A program made the translations under genes and the position numbers. This document shows, piece by piece, positions 33,982-47,139 of a DNA stretch of 64,000 nucleotides. The notes below the pieces were generated by a model. It saw only the letters and a program-made list of their open reading frames with translations, did no database searches and was not told the origin of the DNA. This stretch comes from Aquila chrysaetos chrysaetos (lineage: Eukaryota > Chordata > Aves > Accipitriformes > Accipitridae), in assembly GCF_900496995.4 (NCBI RefSeq), contig NC_044012.1, forward strand, positions 23,908,759 to 23,972,758, in the 5' to 3' direction. The first letter of the stretch is position 1, and the number at the start of each line of letters is the position of its first letter.

Positions 33982-34438
33982 CAGAGACGTTCCACAGCGC
34001 CCGAGCCCATTTGAGGGCTACACACTGACCCGAGCCCCTTTCAGAGACGTTCCACAGCGCCCGAGCCCATTTGAGGGCTACACACTGACCCGAGCCCCTT
34101 TCAGAGACGTTCCACGGCGCCCGAGCCCATTTGAGGGCTACACACTGACCCGAGCCCCTTTCAGAGACGTTCCACGGCGCCCGAGCCCATTTGAGGGCTA
34201 CACACTGACCCGAGCCCCTTTCAGAGACGTTCCACAGCGCCCGAGCCCATTTGAGGGCTACACACTGACCCGAGCCCCTTTCAGAGACGTTCCACAGCGC
34301 CCGAGCCCATTTGAGGGCTACACACTGACCCGAGCCCCTTTCCGAGACGTTCCACGGCGCCCGAGCCCATTTGAGGGCTACACACTGACCCGAGCCCCTT
34401 TCAGAGACGTTCCACAGCGCCCGAGCCCCTCTCAGAGT
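33982..34438 (-). repeat. 60-bp minisatellite, eight units (right arm)
   Basis: Same unit and copy number as the left arm, but the variable base, read in left-arm orientation, has the order T C T T C C T T instead of T C T C T C T T. One unit also has TCCGAGACG for TCAGAGACG. Both long repeat frames (198 residues on plus, 260 on minus) remain open. Confidence 0.95.
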
Positions 34439-36437
34439 TACGCAGCTACCGAGCAAATCTGAAAGCTACGCAATTACTAGAGCCGGCGATGCGCACCCTT
34501 TCTATTAACCCGTCCGCAGCTGCATTTACCTCTAGGTATCTACAGCTCTCCCTCGGATGCCTAATTCTAATGGACGCTTTCACTTACTTACAGCAGCTAA
34601 GTTTGACCTCCGGGCACTAAACACACACGCTTGGCTCCGTACGTGCCTTTGCGATTGCCGTTAATGCCGCGATTCTCACAGGGACGCCTAATTGCCTGTC
34701 TTTTTTTCCATTTTATTTTTATTGTTTCATTAGGTCCATTACTGGCTCCAAGTACATTCAGCTATGTCAGGATTTACAGTTCAATTCTGCAACGTACTTT
34801 TACTACAACGTATAGAAAATAGTTACGGCCTCACCGGTCAGATATTGGCCGCTATTACATTTATTCCCCTTTTAATCATTATTTTTACAAATACACTTAA
34901 ACTCCACAAATTGAGCATTACCTTAAGAAGAATTGCCACTATTCAGTGCCTGCGATTCTCTGCGTAGCGGTCTTCTCCTCATTCCTCGCTCCCATTACAT
35001 CTATCACTTCATGTCAAGGAGTTTTCCTCCCCGATGTGACATTACCTCCATGATCCCTATTCCCGGCCAGAAAACGAGTGAGCTCCCCTCATCTTGACGG
35101 ACTGCCGACTTTCACACCTAGGCACAAGAATAAAAATTGAAAAATATCTTTACATCACAAACTACAAAGACCACCCAGAGATTTTACAAACCTACCACGG
35201 AAAAATACAGTTACACCCATGCACTTCACAACCCTGTCCTCCACAATGCTGGCCCCCTAGTCCAACTCCCCACACCCTTTGCCTGCAAAATCCTCCACTG
35301 TCTTCCCAAGACCATCCGCTGAACAACATATTTCCCTGCGCTGACCAGCAATTGCCACGTTCCAGGGGAGCGCTCCACAGGAACGCCGTTCCCGGGAGCC
35401 ATGAAGAAAATCGCCCTGCCTGCAAAAACCCCAGCCCGAGCCTGACCCCCATTGGAACATTAGCAGTGAACATCACCTCACGGAGCAGCCGGGACCAGGG
35501 AAAAAACAAACAAACCAACCAACCAGCCAGGGGATTCCCCCCCCCCAGGTCGTTTTTTTTTAATTCTAATTTTTTATTTTTTCTAATTGCCTGAAAAACG
35601 TCTCGACTCTACATCCAACCTGCAAGGAAAAAAAATATAAAGAGGCTAAACCATATAACCCTACAAGGTTACGCACACTCACAACACACCACTCCTTCAG
35701 ATCACACGCACGCCAGCCCTCACTCTCAACTCATCCATCCCACCGCCCTCAAGAGGCCATGGCCCTGTGCCTGCGGCACCGGGGGCCTCAGAAATGACCC
35801 TGCCTGCAAAAACCCCAGCCCGAGCCCAACCTCCTTCCAAACTCCCCACAAACTACCCTTCTGTTACACCAATGTTTCAACACACACCATCTCCACCACC
35901 CGTGGATTTTCAACCTGCTACTTAGCTTTCACAGTGCCACATGTCACGGTCCAACCTGCACAGCAGCCACGTCACCTAAACGCAAGGTTCCTTCAATCGC
36001 CTCGTGCCCTGTGATCACCTACAAAAACAACACACAAAGCTTTTTAATAGACACTTCATCCTTGAGAGAGAAGTCCTCCACAGCTCCCCTCCCCTGCTTC
36101 CCACCTATTCCAAAAATAACACATCCTCACAGTCAGAGTCCTCCGTGGCACTTGAAAAAACAGAGCGTCACAAACACAGAGCTGTCCCAAAGTTACCAAC
36201 TGCTCCAAGGCCTGACACGCTGCTACTCAGACCTCAATGCCTTGACCATTTCTAGAGGCTTGCCACAAAGCGTCCGCATGAACAATATGAACACCATTGC
36301 CCAGTTACTGCCTTACCCCATGCTACCTCACAATCCAATTGCGATCCACTCGACTCCTCGCATAAAAGACCCCAAAATCGTTTAACCCTCTATGCGGTCT
36401 CTGCAATGCCATACAGTACGCACACAAACATAGAGGC

Positions 36438-36860
36438 ATGCAATTCACATGCAAATATAATGCCATACAAGGCAGTACTCTTATATCAGTCAAGACAGAA
36501 CAATTCAGAGCACTGCCATACCAGACAAAACACAACACGGGGCCAATGCAAGACACTCTCAGATGGCAGTCAATACAAGCACAGAGCAATGCAATGCAAA
36601 ACCAATACAGAGCCACAGACTGCAAGACACTCTCAGATGGCAGTCAATACGAGTACAGAGCAATACAACTCGCAATACAGAGCCATACAATGCGAGACAG
36701 TCTGAGGTGGCAGTCAACGCGAGTACAGAGCACTGCAATGCCAGACAAAACACAATACAGGGCCAAGCAATGTGAGACAGTCTCACGTGACAGTCAATAC
36801 AACTACAGAGCAATACAACACAAGACAAAACCAAACACAGAGCAATACAATGCAAAACAA
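36438..36860 (-). repeat. 70-80-bp tandem repeat (right arm)
   Basis: Mirror of 27125-27545 with only a few base changes. Confidence 0.8.
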
Positions 36861-38639
36861 CGCAAAGCGCAGCAAAGCAAGGCAATCTCATAGAGCCACC
36901 AACCGCATCTTCCCTCCGACTGTACTCACAGACCCACCTTCTAACAGCACTCTGCTGCCCTCCTCCATCGCTCTTTGACATGCATCTTGTCCCTCACCAT
37001 CTGAAAAAAAAAAAAAAAATAAAAAATTGAACAAGTCACCTGGATGCAGAGCAATAGCTTAACAATTCCAGAGGTCTTGATTCCACCTAGGAATACCATC
37101 TGGAGTCCAACTACAGCCTGCCATTAAAAAAAAAAAAAAAAAAAAAAAAAAACAAACAAACCAAACCAAAAAACCCACACCAAACTTTAAGCCCATCGCA
37201 TGCAAGCCTTAACACCTTAGAGATTCAAATCCACTTCACTACCCTTGAACAGCCCCTGCCACATGGCTCCAATCGTCTCCATAAAACACTTTTGATGTGG
37301 CTGTCCACACAACCCACCGATGGCTACTCGATCCCAGACGACTGTACAACCCACACCTAAATGGTCTAGGCATATCATCATTTCACCCGTAGACTCTTAT
37401 TGCTACTCCACCTACCCCTGACTCTACGTGCCCGGGCAGAGCAGCTCCAAACCAAACGCACACATGCACAGACCAATGCTACACAGAATGCTACAAACAA
37501 GGTGCTTCAAAGAGAGAAAGCTCCCAGCAAGAAGAATGACTCCTGGACAGGAGACACTATCAGGCAAGACGACCTATGGGGCCGCAACTGCGAGGCCAGG
37601 AGGCTCTACAGCAGCCCCAGAGAAGAGGAGTCGGAAGTAACAGCCTGTTACAAGGCGGTACGGTCAAAACCGAGACGATGGATGTGCAAGAAGCCTGGCA
37701 TCAAGACCTAAGAACATCAGGATGCAGGGAGGAAGTCCCAGTCTGAGAAAACAGACAGCTAGCGAGCAGAGCTGTCAACGCAGCCCAGAAGAATGCTGCA
37801 GAAGAGGACCAACTGGAACCTTCCGAGACCGATCCATGCTTTAGAGCTCATACCACAAGAAAAGCAGCACCCAGTTGGCACCATGTCGATGACTATGGGC
37901 ATTCGAGACCCTAGGGATGGCGCCCGAAGCGCATGTCACGCTCCTCTGGCGCAGAGAGCGACGAGGACATCAAGACCCGAGGAAGGTCTAAGGCACAGAA
38001 GACTACACAAACTACACACCACCACAGACACAGGCTGCAACTGCCCTACCCAGCACACACTGGTCTTGTGCTGAAAAGCAACCTGCTCCCTCTACCTGCC
38101 CAAAGGGGACTGTTCCTGAACAGCCCTGCCCTCCTACACTAACTTTAGAAACCCTTCCTGCAATGCTCAACTTTGCCCCTTCCTCCCAGCCTCTCCCCAG
38201 CCCTGGTCCCTTAACTTAGCTTTCAGAGGGCCAAGGGTCTGAATCCATCCTCAACAAAAACCAGAAGGGCTAACTGGGATGTTCCTGCAGTCACCAGGTT
38301 CCTGTTCATCATCTGCAATAAAGACAAAAAAACCCCAAACCAACTAAACCAGAAAACCGGTGAAGGCAATAAGCATCCTGTCAGCCAATGCCAACTACTT
38401 TCCCAAATCCCCCCTTCCTCACAAGTGCCGCAGTGTTTGCTTACCTGCTCATTCCACAGCCAGACCCTGCAGCCATCATCGCTCATGCTACCTGAGATAC
38501 CAAGAGACACAAAATTAGCATGGCGCTTGTGAAAAGTCACCGGCCCCATGCTCCTCCTCGCTAATCCACAGCTCACCTCAAATGCTCATCCAATTCCAAA
38601 GGTGTCCCACACAGCACCTGCAAAACAAAAGGTAAATGC

Positions 38640-39005
38640 TTAATGGAGCAGCCACGTAATACTCTGCTGTTCAACACCAATCCAGCCGACAACCGCCTCA
38701 CGTTTTCAGACCACTCATCAGCATGCAGCTTCACAGGAGACCTTAGAGCAGCCTTACAGTACCTAAAGGGGCCTGTAAGAAACCTGGAGAGGGACTTTTT
38801 ACAAGGGTGTATAGCAATAGGACAAGGCAGTAATGGCTTTAATCTGAAAGAGGGTAGATTTAGTTTAGGTGCAAGGAAGAAGTTCCTCACTACGAGGGTG
38901 GTGAGGCACTGCAATGGGTTGCCCAGAGAAGTTGTGGATGCCCCATCCCTGGGAGTGTTCAAGGCCAGGTGGGATGGGGCTTTGAGCAACCTGGTCTAGC
39001 AGAAG
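38640..39005 (+). mobile_element. CR1 fragment at the outer edge of the right arm
   Basis: Plus-strand CR1 3' region (GTGAGGCACTGCAATGGGTTGCCCAGAGAAGTTGTGGAT...GGCTTTGAGCAACCTGGTCTAG). It lacks the octamer tail and runs into another repeat at about 39005. Bases 38640-38939 match the left arm closely; 38940-39005 match it only as one CR1 matches another. Confidence 0.8.
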
Positions 39006-39009
39006 GTGT

Positions 39010-40105
39010 CTGCTGCAGAGCTAAAACAGGGCTGTGGTACACAAAGATGATTTCAGTAGGCACAATGACTGGGAGCAGAGGAGTCGTGAAAGGCACAGTG
39101 GGGTAAGAGAGATTGAAAGGGAGGCAAAGTGCTACCAAAATGCTGTGGAGCACAAGGAAGGTCTCAGGAGGCATCCTAGATGGCATAGAGAAGAAAAAGA
39201 ATGCTCTTTTTTGGGAATGGAGATCTTAGGAGAGGCCCAATTGCAACAAAATGAGTCCAAAGGGGGCTTATAGATCTAAAAGTGTGCTGCAGGGAACATG
39301 TAGGACCTTGGGAGACATTGTGACAGTGGCAGAGGGCTTCTGAGAGGGACAGACAAAAGAAGGCTTGAGTACATGATGAAGAAGTCCAGAGGGGATTTGA
39401 ACAGACTACAGATGTCCTCAGGAGACCAGGGACTGAACAGAAGTATCCTAGCTAGCATAGAGGATAACATGATCATTCTGGAGATGAAAGATGGCATCAG
39501 GAAGGGTTCTCAGGGAGGGAGAAGGGTGCAAAGTGCACAATGGAGACAAAAGAGGGCTGTGGGGCACAAAGATGGCCTCAGGAGGCATGATGATGGGAGA
39601 AGAAGGGTGCTGAGAGTGAAAGACACAAGGCGGCTCTGGGACACAGTGCAAAACTCAAGAAGGTGTCCCAGCAACGTACAGATGTCCTCAGGGAATGAGC
39701 AACTGAATGGAGACATCCGACATGGCGGAAGGAAAGGTAAGAGTGCTCTGGGGCACAAGGAAAGCCTGAGGAAGAGTTGTCTCTGAATAAGAAAGAAGCA
39801 AAGCCTGCTGCAGAACTCAAGGATAGCGATGGAACACAAGGGCGCTCGCAGGAAGCATCGTGACAGACATAAAGGGGTGCTGAGGTGGCCAAAGACACAG
39901 AAGAAGGCTTGAGGGCACAGAGATACTCGGGAGAGGATTTGAACAGAGTACAGATGTCATGAGGGAGACACTGACCCACTGGAGTCAAGCAAGACGGAGG
40001 AGAGGATAAAAAGACTGCTCTAAGGAAGAGAAGATGTTCTGAGAAACAGAGGGGTGCAAAAGACGCTTCAGAGATAAAAGCATGCTGAGGAGACCCTCTA
40101 AAGCC
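39010..40105 (+). repeat. Tandem repeat with a period of about 270 bp
   Basis: ACAGATGTC(C/A)T(C/G)AGG recurs at about 39408, 39676 and 39949, spacings of 268 and 273. GGGGCACAA(A/G)GA(T/A)(G/A)GCCT(C/G)AGGA and CAAAAGA(A/G)GGCT motifs recur between them. Degenerate. It sits between the palindrome and the A-rich field and grades into the latter. Confidence 0.65.
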
Positions 40106-40119
40106 TTAGGATGAGCAAA

Positions 40120-41935
40120 AAAATAAGACACAAAGAAAACTTAAAAAGCAACAGGCTATGTGACAAACAAGAAAGAATTAAAAAATAGGGATAGAGAGCT
40201 TGATAAAAGTAGACATAGAAAGAAAATTTTAAAAGTGACAGCACTAAGACAAGAAACACTTAAAAAAAATAAAAGATGGTGAATAGCATAAAAATAGACA
40301 TAAAAAGGGCATTTTAAAAAAAGGATTAAGAAAATAAAAGAAAAAAATTGAAAAATAAGGACAGCCAACTAAATAAACAGAAACATAGAAAGTAAATTTT
40401 TAAAGTGGTGGGGATTAACAGAGGAAAAAGAGAGAGAGAAAACTAAATAGAAGTAGATCTAAAAAAAGCTTTAAAAGCCATGGGACTAAGAGAGGAAAAA
40501 TTAATTAAAAATAGGTACAAGCAAACTAAATAAATGGAGATATAGCAAGTACATTTTAAAAGCGGCAGGGTACATGACAGACAGGAAAGAAATAAAATAT
40601 GGAGATAGGGAGCTTGACAGAAGTAGACAAAGAAACAAAAGGGAGTAAGAGAAGAAAGCATGAAAAAATAGGGAGAGTGAACTAAATAAACAATGACATA
40701 GAAAATTTAAAAAGCGAGGGCACTAAGGAAATGCAAGAAATAATAAAAAAATAAAGACAGTGAACTGGATTAGAGCAGACACAGAAAGATAATTTAAAAG
40801 CAACATATTAAATGACAGAGAGGAAAGGATTAAAAACTAAGGATAGGCCTGTTCATAAAAGTGGTCATGGAAAGAACACTTTATAAGCTATGAGGTACAG
40901 GACAGACAGGATAAAATTTAAAATAGGAACACCAAAATAGGTTAAAGTAGACATAGAGACAAAATTTTAAAAGCCAATGGATTAAGAAATGAAAAGATTA
41001 AAAAATAGGGACAGCAGTTAGAAGGTAGACATAGAAATAAAATTTTTAAAAGAGACAGCACTAAGGAAGGACAAGAAATAATTCAAAACTAAAGATATCA
41101 AATGGGATGAAAGCAGACATAGAACATTTTAAAAGCAAGGAGGATTAGGAGAAGTAAAGAAAAAAGCATTAAAGTATAGAGACAACAAACTAAAATAGAG
41201 ACATATAAAGTAAATATTTTAAGTGAAAGGGTATGTGAAAGGCAGGAAACAATTAAAAAACAGGGATAGGGAGCATAGTAGGCATAGAAGAATAATTTAA
41301 AAAGCAATGAGGTACAGAACAGGCAGGAAAGAATCAAAACTAGGGACAGCAAACTAGATAAAAGTATACATAGAAGCAGCATTTTAAAAGCCAAGGGATT
41401 AAGAGAGGAAAGAATTAAACAATATTGATAGCAAATGAAAATGCAGACATAGAAAGAAAATTTTAAAAAGGAGGGCACTAAGGAAAGACAAAAAAATAGT
41501 AAAGAAATTAAAACAGCAAACGGGATAAAGGTAGAAAGAAAGAAAGTTTAAGGAAATAAGGAAAAATAGCAAAGGCAAATTAAAATGGAGACATAGAAAT
41601 GAAATCTAAAAAGCAACAGCGCTAAGAAAGACAAGAAATAATTTTGAAAAGACAAGAAATAATTTTAAAAAGACAGTGAAGGCAATAAAAGTAGACATAG
41701 AAATGACATTTAAAAAGCAATAGGATTAGGGAAATAAAGGAAAAACTTATGAAATTGGGACAGCAATCTAAGAGATGTAGAAAGAAAAATTTTAAAAACA
41801 ACAGCACTAAGGAAAGACAAGAAATAATTTAAAAAAAGACAGCAAGATAGACAGCAAATGGGATACAAGTAGACAGAAAATTTTAAAAGAAACAGGGACT
41901 AAGGAAATAGGAAAAAATTAAAAATTAGTGATGGT
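40120..41935 (+). repeat. A-rich degenerate satellite, period about 82 bp (block 1)
   Basis: The phrase GACATAGAAAGAAAATTTTAAAAGC, with variations, recurs about every 82 bases; twelve intervals counted between about 40212 and 41198 average 82. Between copies come AATTAAAAAATAGGGACAGC(A/G)AACTAAAA and (A/G)CACTAAGGAAAGACAAGAAATAA. The many Phe/Leu/Ser-rich minus-strand frames are by-products of this composition. Confidence 0.9.
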
Positions 41936-43344
41936 TGTCATGGTTTAACCCCAGGCAGCAACTAAGCGCCTCACAGCTGCTCACTCACTGCAGTTGTCAG
42001 ATCCAGAGACCTTCTCTTCCCCTAGAGGGTACTGAATAGTGTTCTACTAGTTTTTCAGGATTCTGTACCTGTTCAAGGGTGAAGTTCCAAAACACTGGAG
42101 GTGCCCACTGTCCTAGGCATTTGCCCATACTGCCCCCACACCCTGCCACTCATAATTATCCAGCTTTGTGGCAGATTTCTGGGTGATCTTCTTAAATAGT
42201 TGTTTAACCCTAAACAAGACTGGAACCACATTCAGGAACATGCTAGTTCCTAGCAAGAGGACTATATCCTAAGGATATTGAAATTTTTCAAAATTCTCAA
42301 ATGCTGTTGTAATTAGCCTGGAGGAGAAGGGGAAGGGGAAGAAAGGTGTCTCGCCCATAGATTGTCTCTCTGAGGAGAAAAGATAAATGGTGTAATTATT
42401 AATAGTTTCCCACAGATGGCTCCTGAAGTATAGAGGTGACGACCATGCTGAACACAAATACCAGATTAGTCCCACGACTGATAATTTTATCATACCGTAA
42501 GCCAGTGTTACATAGTACATCAAAGCAAAAACCTTAATCCACCTCCCACGGATGATAAGCAGCAGCACAGGGACTATATACAGCAAGTGAGGTGGTACAT
42601 AACAAAACTCAAAGTGAGCGCCACAACTCTAAGAGCCAATAAATCAACATTGTGACCAGTGAATATTAAACAAATATAATTAATGCTTGTAACAAATTTG
42701 TTTTAACACGCCCTGGTCAGATCTGTCATTATCTCAACCCTTTGTGCCCCACGTTGGGTGTCAAAAAGGACTGTCGTGGTTTGACCCCAGCCAGCAATTA
42801 AGCACCATGCAGCTGCTCAGGCACTTCCCCTCTACCCAGGTGGATGGGGAGAGAACTGGGGGGGGGGGGGGTAAAACTTGTGGGTTGAGATACGAACAGT
42901 TTAATAGGACAGAAAGGAAGAAAATAATAACAACAATAAAATGACAATAATAATAGAAGAATTAGAATATACAAACCAAGCGATGCACGATGCAATTGCT
43001 CACCACTCACCAACCAATGCCCAGTTAGTTCCTGAGCAGAGATCCCCGCCAGGCCAACTCCCCCCAGTTTATATACTGGGCATGATGTCACATGGTATGG
43101 AATACCCCTTTGGCCACTTTGGGTCAGCTGCCCTGGCTGTGTCCCCTCCCAGCTTCTTGTGCTCCTCCAGCCTTCTCACTGGCTGGGCAGGAAAAGCTGA
43201 AAAATCCTTGACTTAGTATAAACACTATTTGGCAACAACTGAAAATGTCAGCGTGTTAACATTCTTTTCATACTGAACCCAAAACGTAGGACTATACCAG
43301 CTACTAGAAAGAAAATTAGCTCTATCCCAGCCAAAACCAGGACA
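41936..43344 (-). mobile_element. Deleted family-1 provirus with intact target duplication
   Basis: The whole insertion is flanked by ATGGT on both sides (41931-41935 and 43345-43349). On the minus strand it has a full 5' LTR (43344-42772), a primer-binding site matching the tRNA-Lys1,2 type (42763-42746, ACCCAACGTGGGGC), about 750 bases of internal sequence, and only the last 55 bases of the 3' LTR (41990-41936). The leader shares CAGATCTGACCAG...AATTTGTTACAAGCATT with the provirus at 63.1 kb. One internal 105-residue frame (42586-42269) is hydrophobic at its start and unrecognised. Gag, pol and a recognisable env are absent, so it cannot be autonomous. Confidence 0.88.
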
Positions 43345-43349
43345 ATGGT

Positions 43350-45735
43350 GAACTAAAACAGAGATGTAAAAATAAAAATAAATAAAAAAAAAAAAATCTA
43401 AAAAGTGTTGGCAAGAAGAAAGAAGAAATAGTTAAAAATAAAGACACCGAAGGGAAAAAAAGTAGGCAAAGAAAGAACATTGAAAAAGCAATAGTCACTG
43501 GGAAAATAAAGGAAAAAAACCCCATAGGGACAGCAAACTAAAAGAAATGTAGAAAGAACATTTAAAAAGCAATGGCACTAAGGAAAGACAAGAAATAACT
43601 AAAACAAAGGACCGCAAAATAAAGTCACAGAACAGGATAAAAGTAGAAAATTTTAAAAGTGACTGGGATTAGGGAAATAAAGGGAAAAAATTAAAATATA
43701 GGGACAGCCAAGTAAAATGGAAATGTAGAAAGAAATAAAAAGCAAGGGCGCTAAGGAAAGATATGAAATAATTAAAAATAAAGACCTGGAAGAAAAAAAG
43801 TAAGTGTAGAAAGAACATTTAAAAAGCAGTGGGCATGAGGGAAATAAAGGGAAAAACTAAAATATGGACAGCATACTATTACAGAAGTATAGAAAGAACA
43901 TTTTAAAAGCCACAGCGGAACGGAAAGACAAGAAATAATTAAAAGAAAAGACAGCGATGTAAAGACAGTGAATGGGATAAAAGTAGCAAAATTTAAAAGC
44001 AAAAGGGATTACGGAAATTAACAAAGAATTAAAAATGAATGATGGCAAAACTAAAATGGAGACATAGAAAATTTTAAAAGCAAGGGCACTAAGGAAAGAC
44101 AAGAAATAATTACAAAAAACAGCAAAGGGAATAAAAGTAGGCGGAGAAAGAACTTTTTAAAAGCGATAGGCATTATAGAAATAAAGGAAAAAATTATGAA
44201 ATAGGGATAGTGAACTAAAACAGATGTAGAAAGAAAATTTAAAAAGCGACGGCACTGAGGAAAGACAAGAAATTATTAAAAGAAAAGACAGTGAAATAAA
44301 GACAGTGAATAGGACAAAAGTAGACAGAAAATTTTGACAGCAACAGTTATTAAAAAATAAGGAAAAAATTAAAAAGTAGTTATGATTAACTAAAATGGAG
44401 ATGTAGAAAGAAAAATCCAAAAAGTCATGGGAAAGAAGCAAGAGAAGAAATAAATTTAAAAAGACAGCAAAGAGGAAAAAAGGAGGCATAGAAAGAACTT
44501 CTAGAAACAAGGGGTATTAGGGAAATAAAGAGAAAAACTAAAAAATAGGGACAGTGAACTAAAACAGACATGTAGAAAGAATATCTAAGATGCGAGAGCA
44601 CTAAGGAAAGACAAGAAATAATGAAAAAATAAGGGTAGGCAAACAAAGACAGTAAGCAGTATAAAAGAAGACAGAACATTTTAAAAGCAATAGTGATTAA
44701 CAAAATAAGGAAAAAATAGTCACAATGAACTCAAACGGAGGTGTACAAAAACAATTAAAAAGTGATGGCACAAAAAAAAAAACCCACAACCACCACCACC
44801 ACCACCAAAAGACAGCAAAGGAGATAAAAGAAGAAAATATGGAATGCCAAGGGATTAAGAGAGGAAAGCACTAAAAAAAATAGAGATAGCAAAAGAAAAG
44901 GCAGACATAGATAGAAAATTTAAAAAGTGGTGGCACTAAGGAAAGAGAAGACAAGATTTTAAACAGGCAGCCAAGGGAATAAAAGTAGGCATAGAAAGAA
45001 CATTCAAAAAGTGAGGGAGATTAGGAAAATAAAGGGAAAAATTAGAAAATAGGGACAGCACACTAAAACAGATGTAGAAAGAAAATTTTAAAAGCGAGCG
45101 CGCTAAGGAAAGACAAGAAATAATTATAAAAAGCCAGCAAAGGGAATAAAAGTAGTCATAGAAAGAATGTTTAAAAAGTGAGCGGGATTAGGGAAATAAA
45201 AGAAATATTAAAAAAACTAAGAACAGTGAACTAAAACAGACACATAGAAGGAATATCAAAAAAGTGAGGGCACTAAGCAAAGACAAGAAATAATTAAAAA
45301 ATAAAGGTACGCAAATAAAGACCTCAAATGGGGTAAAAGAAGACAGAAAATTTTAAAAGCAACTGTGATTAAGGAAATAAAGAAATAATAAAGGCGGCAA
45401 TTAGATTGAAGGAGACATAGAAAGAAAATGTAAAAAGCAACATGGTAGACAACAGCAAGGAAAGAATTAAAAAACAGCAATACGCAGCTTGATAAAAGTA
45501 GACAGAAGGAAAATTTTAAAAGCGATTAGGCGCAGGACGGACAGGAAAAATTTAAAAATAGTGACAGTGAACTAAAACTGAGAAATAGAAAAGAAATTTA
45601 GAACTGATGGGGTGCAGAATAGAGAGGAAAAAATTAAAAAATAAAGACAGTGAACTGGATAAAAGTAGACATAGAAAATTTTAAAAGCAATGGGTTACAC
45701 GACAGACAGGCAATAATTAAAAAATAGCAATAGCC
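43350..45735 (+). repeat. A-rich 82-bp satellite (block 2)
   Basis: Same motifs as block 1, with TTTAAAAAGC(G/A) and GGGATTAGGGAAATAAAGG(G/A)AAAAA prominent. A CCACCACCACCACCACCACC tract interrupts it near 44790. Confidence 0.88.
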
Positions 45736-45746
45736 AGCTTCATAAA

Positions 45747-47135
45747 ACCAACCTCCACCCCCAGTTTTATTGCTGAGCATGACATCATATGGTCTGGAAT
45801 ATCCCTTGGGTCAGTCGGGGTCAGCTGTCCCAGCTGTGTCCCCTCCCAACTCCTCATGCACCCCCAGCTGCTCGCTGGCAGGGCAGGGTAATAAGCAGAA
45901 CAGCCCTCGGCACTGTGCAAGCACTGCTCAGCAATAGCCAACGCATCCCTGTATCGTCTACACTGTTTTCTGACAAATCCAAAACGTAGCCCCATACCAG
46001 CTACTGTGAAGAAAATTAACTCTATCCCAGCCAAACCCAGCACATTCTCCACCCCTTATTCCACGCCACTTATGCCATGCTCAGGTCCCACGCTATCCAA
46101 TACGTCCTCATTAACCACCCCCCCCCCTCCCATCCTTTGATACAATATACAGATATCATTCTCTTAGTCTATGGACCGCCCCTCTAAAACGTCCACAAAA
46201 TGTCCGTTGAGTTCATTTAGTCCATGACTTTGGGCTCCATCTGTTACAGCAGTCACTCAGGACAGCAGAGGTGGTGTGTTGCGTGGAGTTACTGGGCACC
46301 AAAGCCAGCTCAGGTTGGGTCGCTGCTGCGCTTGCGCTGCTTCTCGTAAGGCTTGGCCTCCATTGGTTCCTGCTACAGTAATCCCTATAACATGCAACTC
46401 AAATAATGGGTTACAACCATTTAAAGTTATTTCCACTACAGTCTCCACCTCTGGTCCCTTTGGACCAGACCACAGGGTTTAACGTTGCAATGAACTCCTC
46501 GCCTTGCCCCTGCTCCGGCTTGGACTTATTCACAGACTGCAGTCCCTCAGGGGTGTACCTGCTCCGCGTGGAGCCTTATCTATGAGCCACAGGCTCTTCA
46601 GGAGTATACCTGCTGCGGCAGAGACTTATCCACAGCCACAGTCACCTCGAGGCGCGCCTGTTCCAGCGTCGCCTTATCCGTGGGCCACAATGCCTTCGGA
46701 GATACACCTCCGCCAGCGTGGCCTTACCCACAGCCACAGTCCCTTCAGAAGTAAACCTGCTCCAGCATGGCCTTACCCACAGCCACAGTCCCTCCCGGGG
46801 CGTACCTGCTCTGTCGTGGGCTTATCCACGGCCGCACGCTTTGAGGTGCTCCAGCGTGACCTTGCGCACAGCCACTGATGCTTCAAGGCATACCTGCTGC
46901 AGCGTGGACTTATCCTTGGGCCACAATCCCTTCAGAGGTACACCTGCTGCGGCACAGACGTAACTACGGCCACAGATGCTTCGAGATGTACCTGCTCTGG
47001 CGTGGGCTTATCCACGGCCACAGACGCTTCACAGTGTCCTGCTCCCGCGTGAACTCATCCGCGGGTCGCAGTCCCTTCGACTCGAGTTCCAGCCTGTCCA
47101 GCACAGCACCACAGAAACAGCAGCGATGCCCTGGT
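45747..47135 (-). mobile_element. ERV 3' remnant: internal 47-bp repeats plus a partial family-1 LTR
   Basis: On the minus strand, 46044-45747 is the 5' part of a family-1 LTR, so 47135-46045 is internal sequence in front of a 3' LTR. From about 46500 to 47060 it is made of degenerate units of 45-50 bases with the landmark CTTA(T/C)CCACAG(C)CACAG(T/A)C(C). Polymorphic repeats just before the 3' LTR occur in several avian ERVs. No intact frame. Confidence 0.65.
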
Positions 47136-47139
47136 CATC

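Larger units (their letters stand above)
33402..38939 (-). repeat. Right arm of the large palindrome
   Basis: Reverse complement of 25044-30586, with the same internal order mirrored. The outer end stops at 38939 within a CR1 sequence. The inner 320 bases and a patch at about 38056-38172 differ from the left arm far more than the rest. Confidence 0.97.

Noticed and set aside
25044-38939. Palindrome as a pure assembly artefact
   Set aside because: The arms differ in a bounded patch, minisatellite unit order, homopolymer lengths and inner edge. A mirrored mis-join of one sequence would not produce these.
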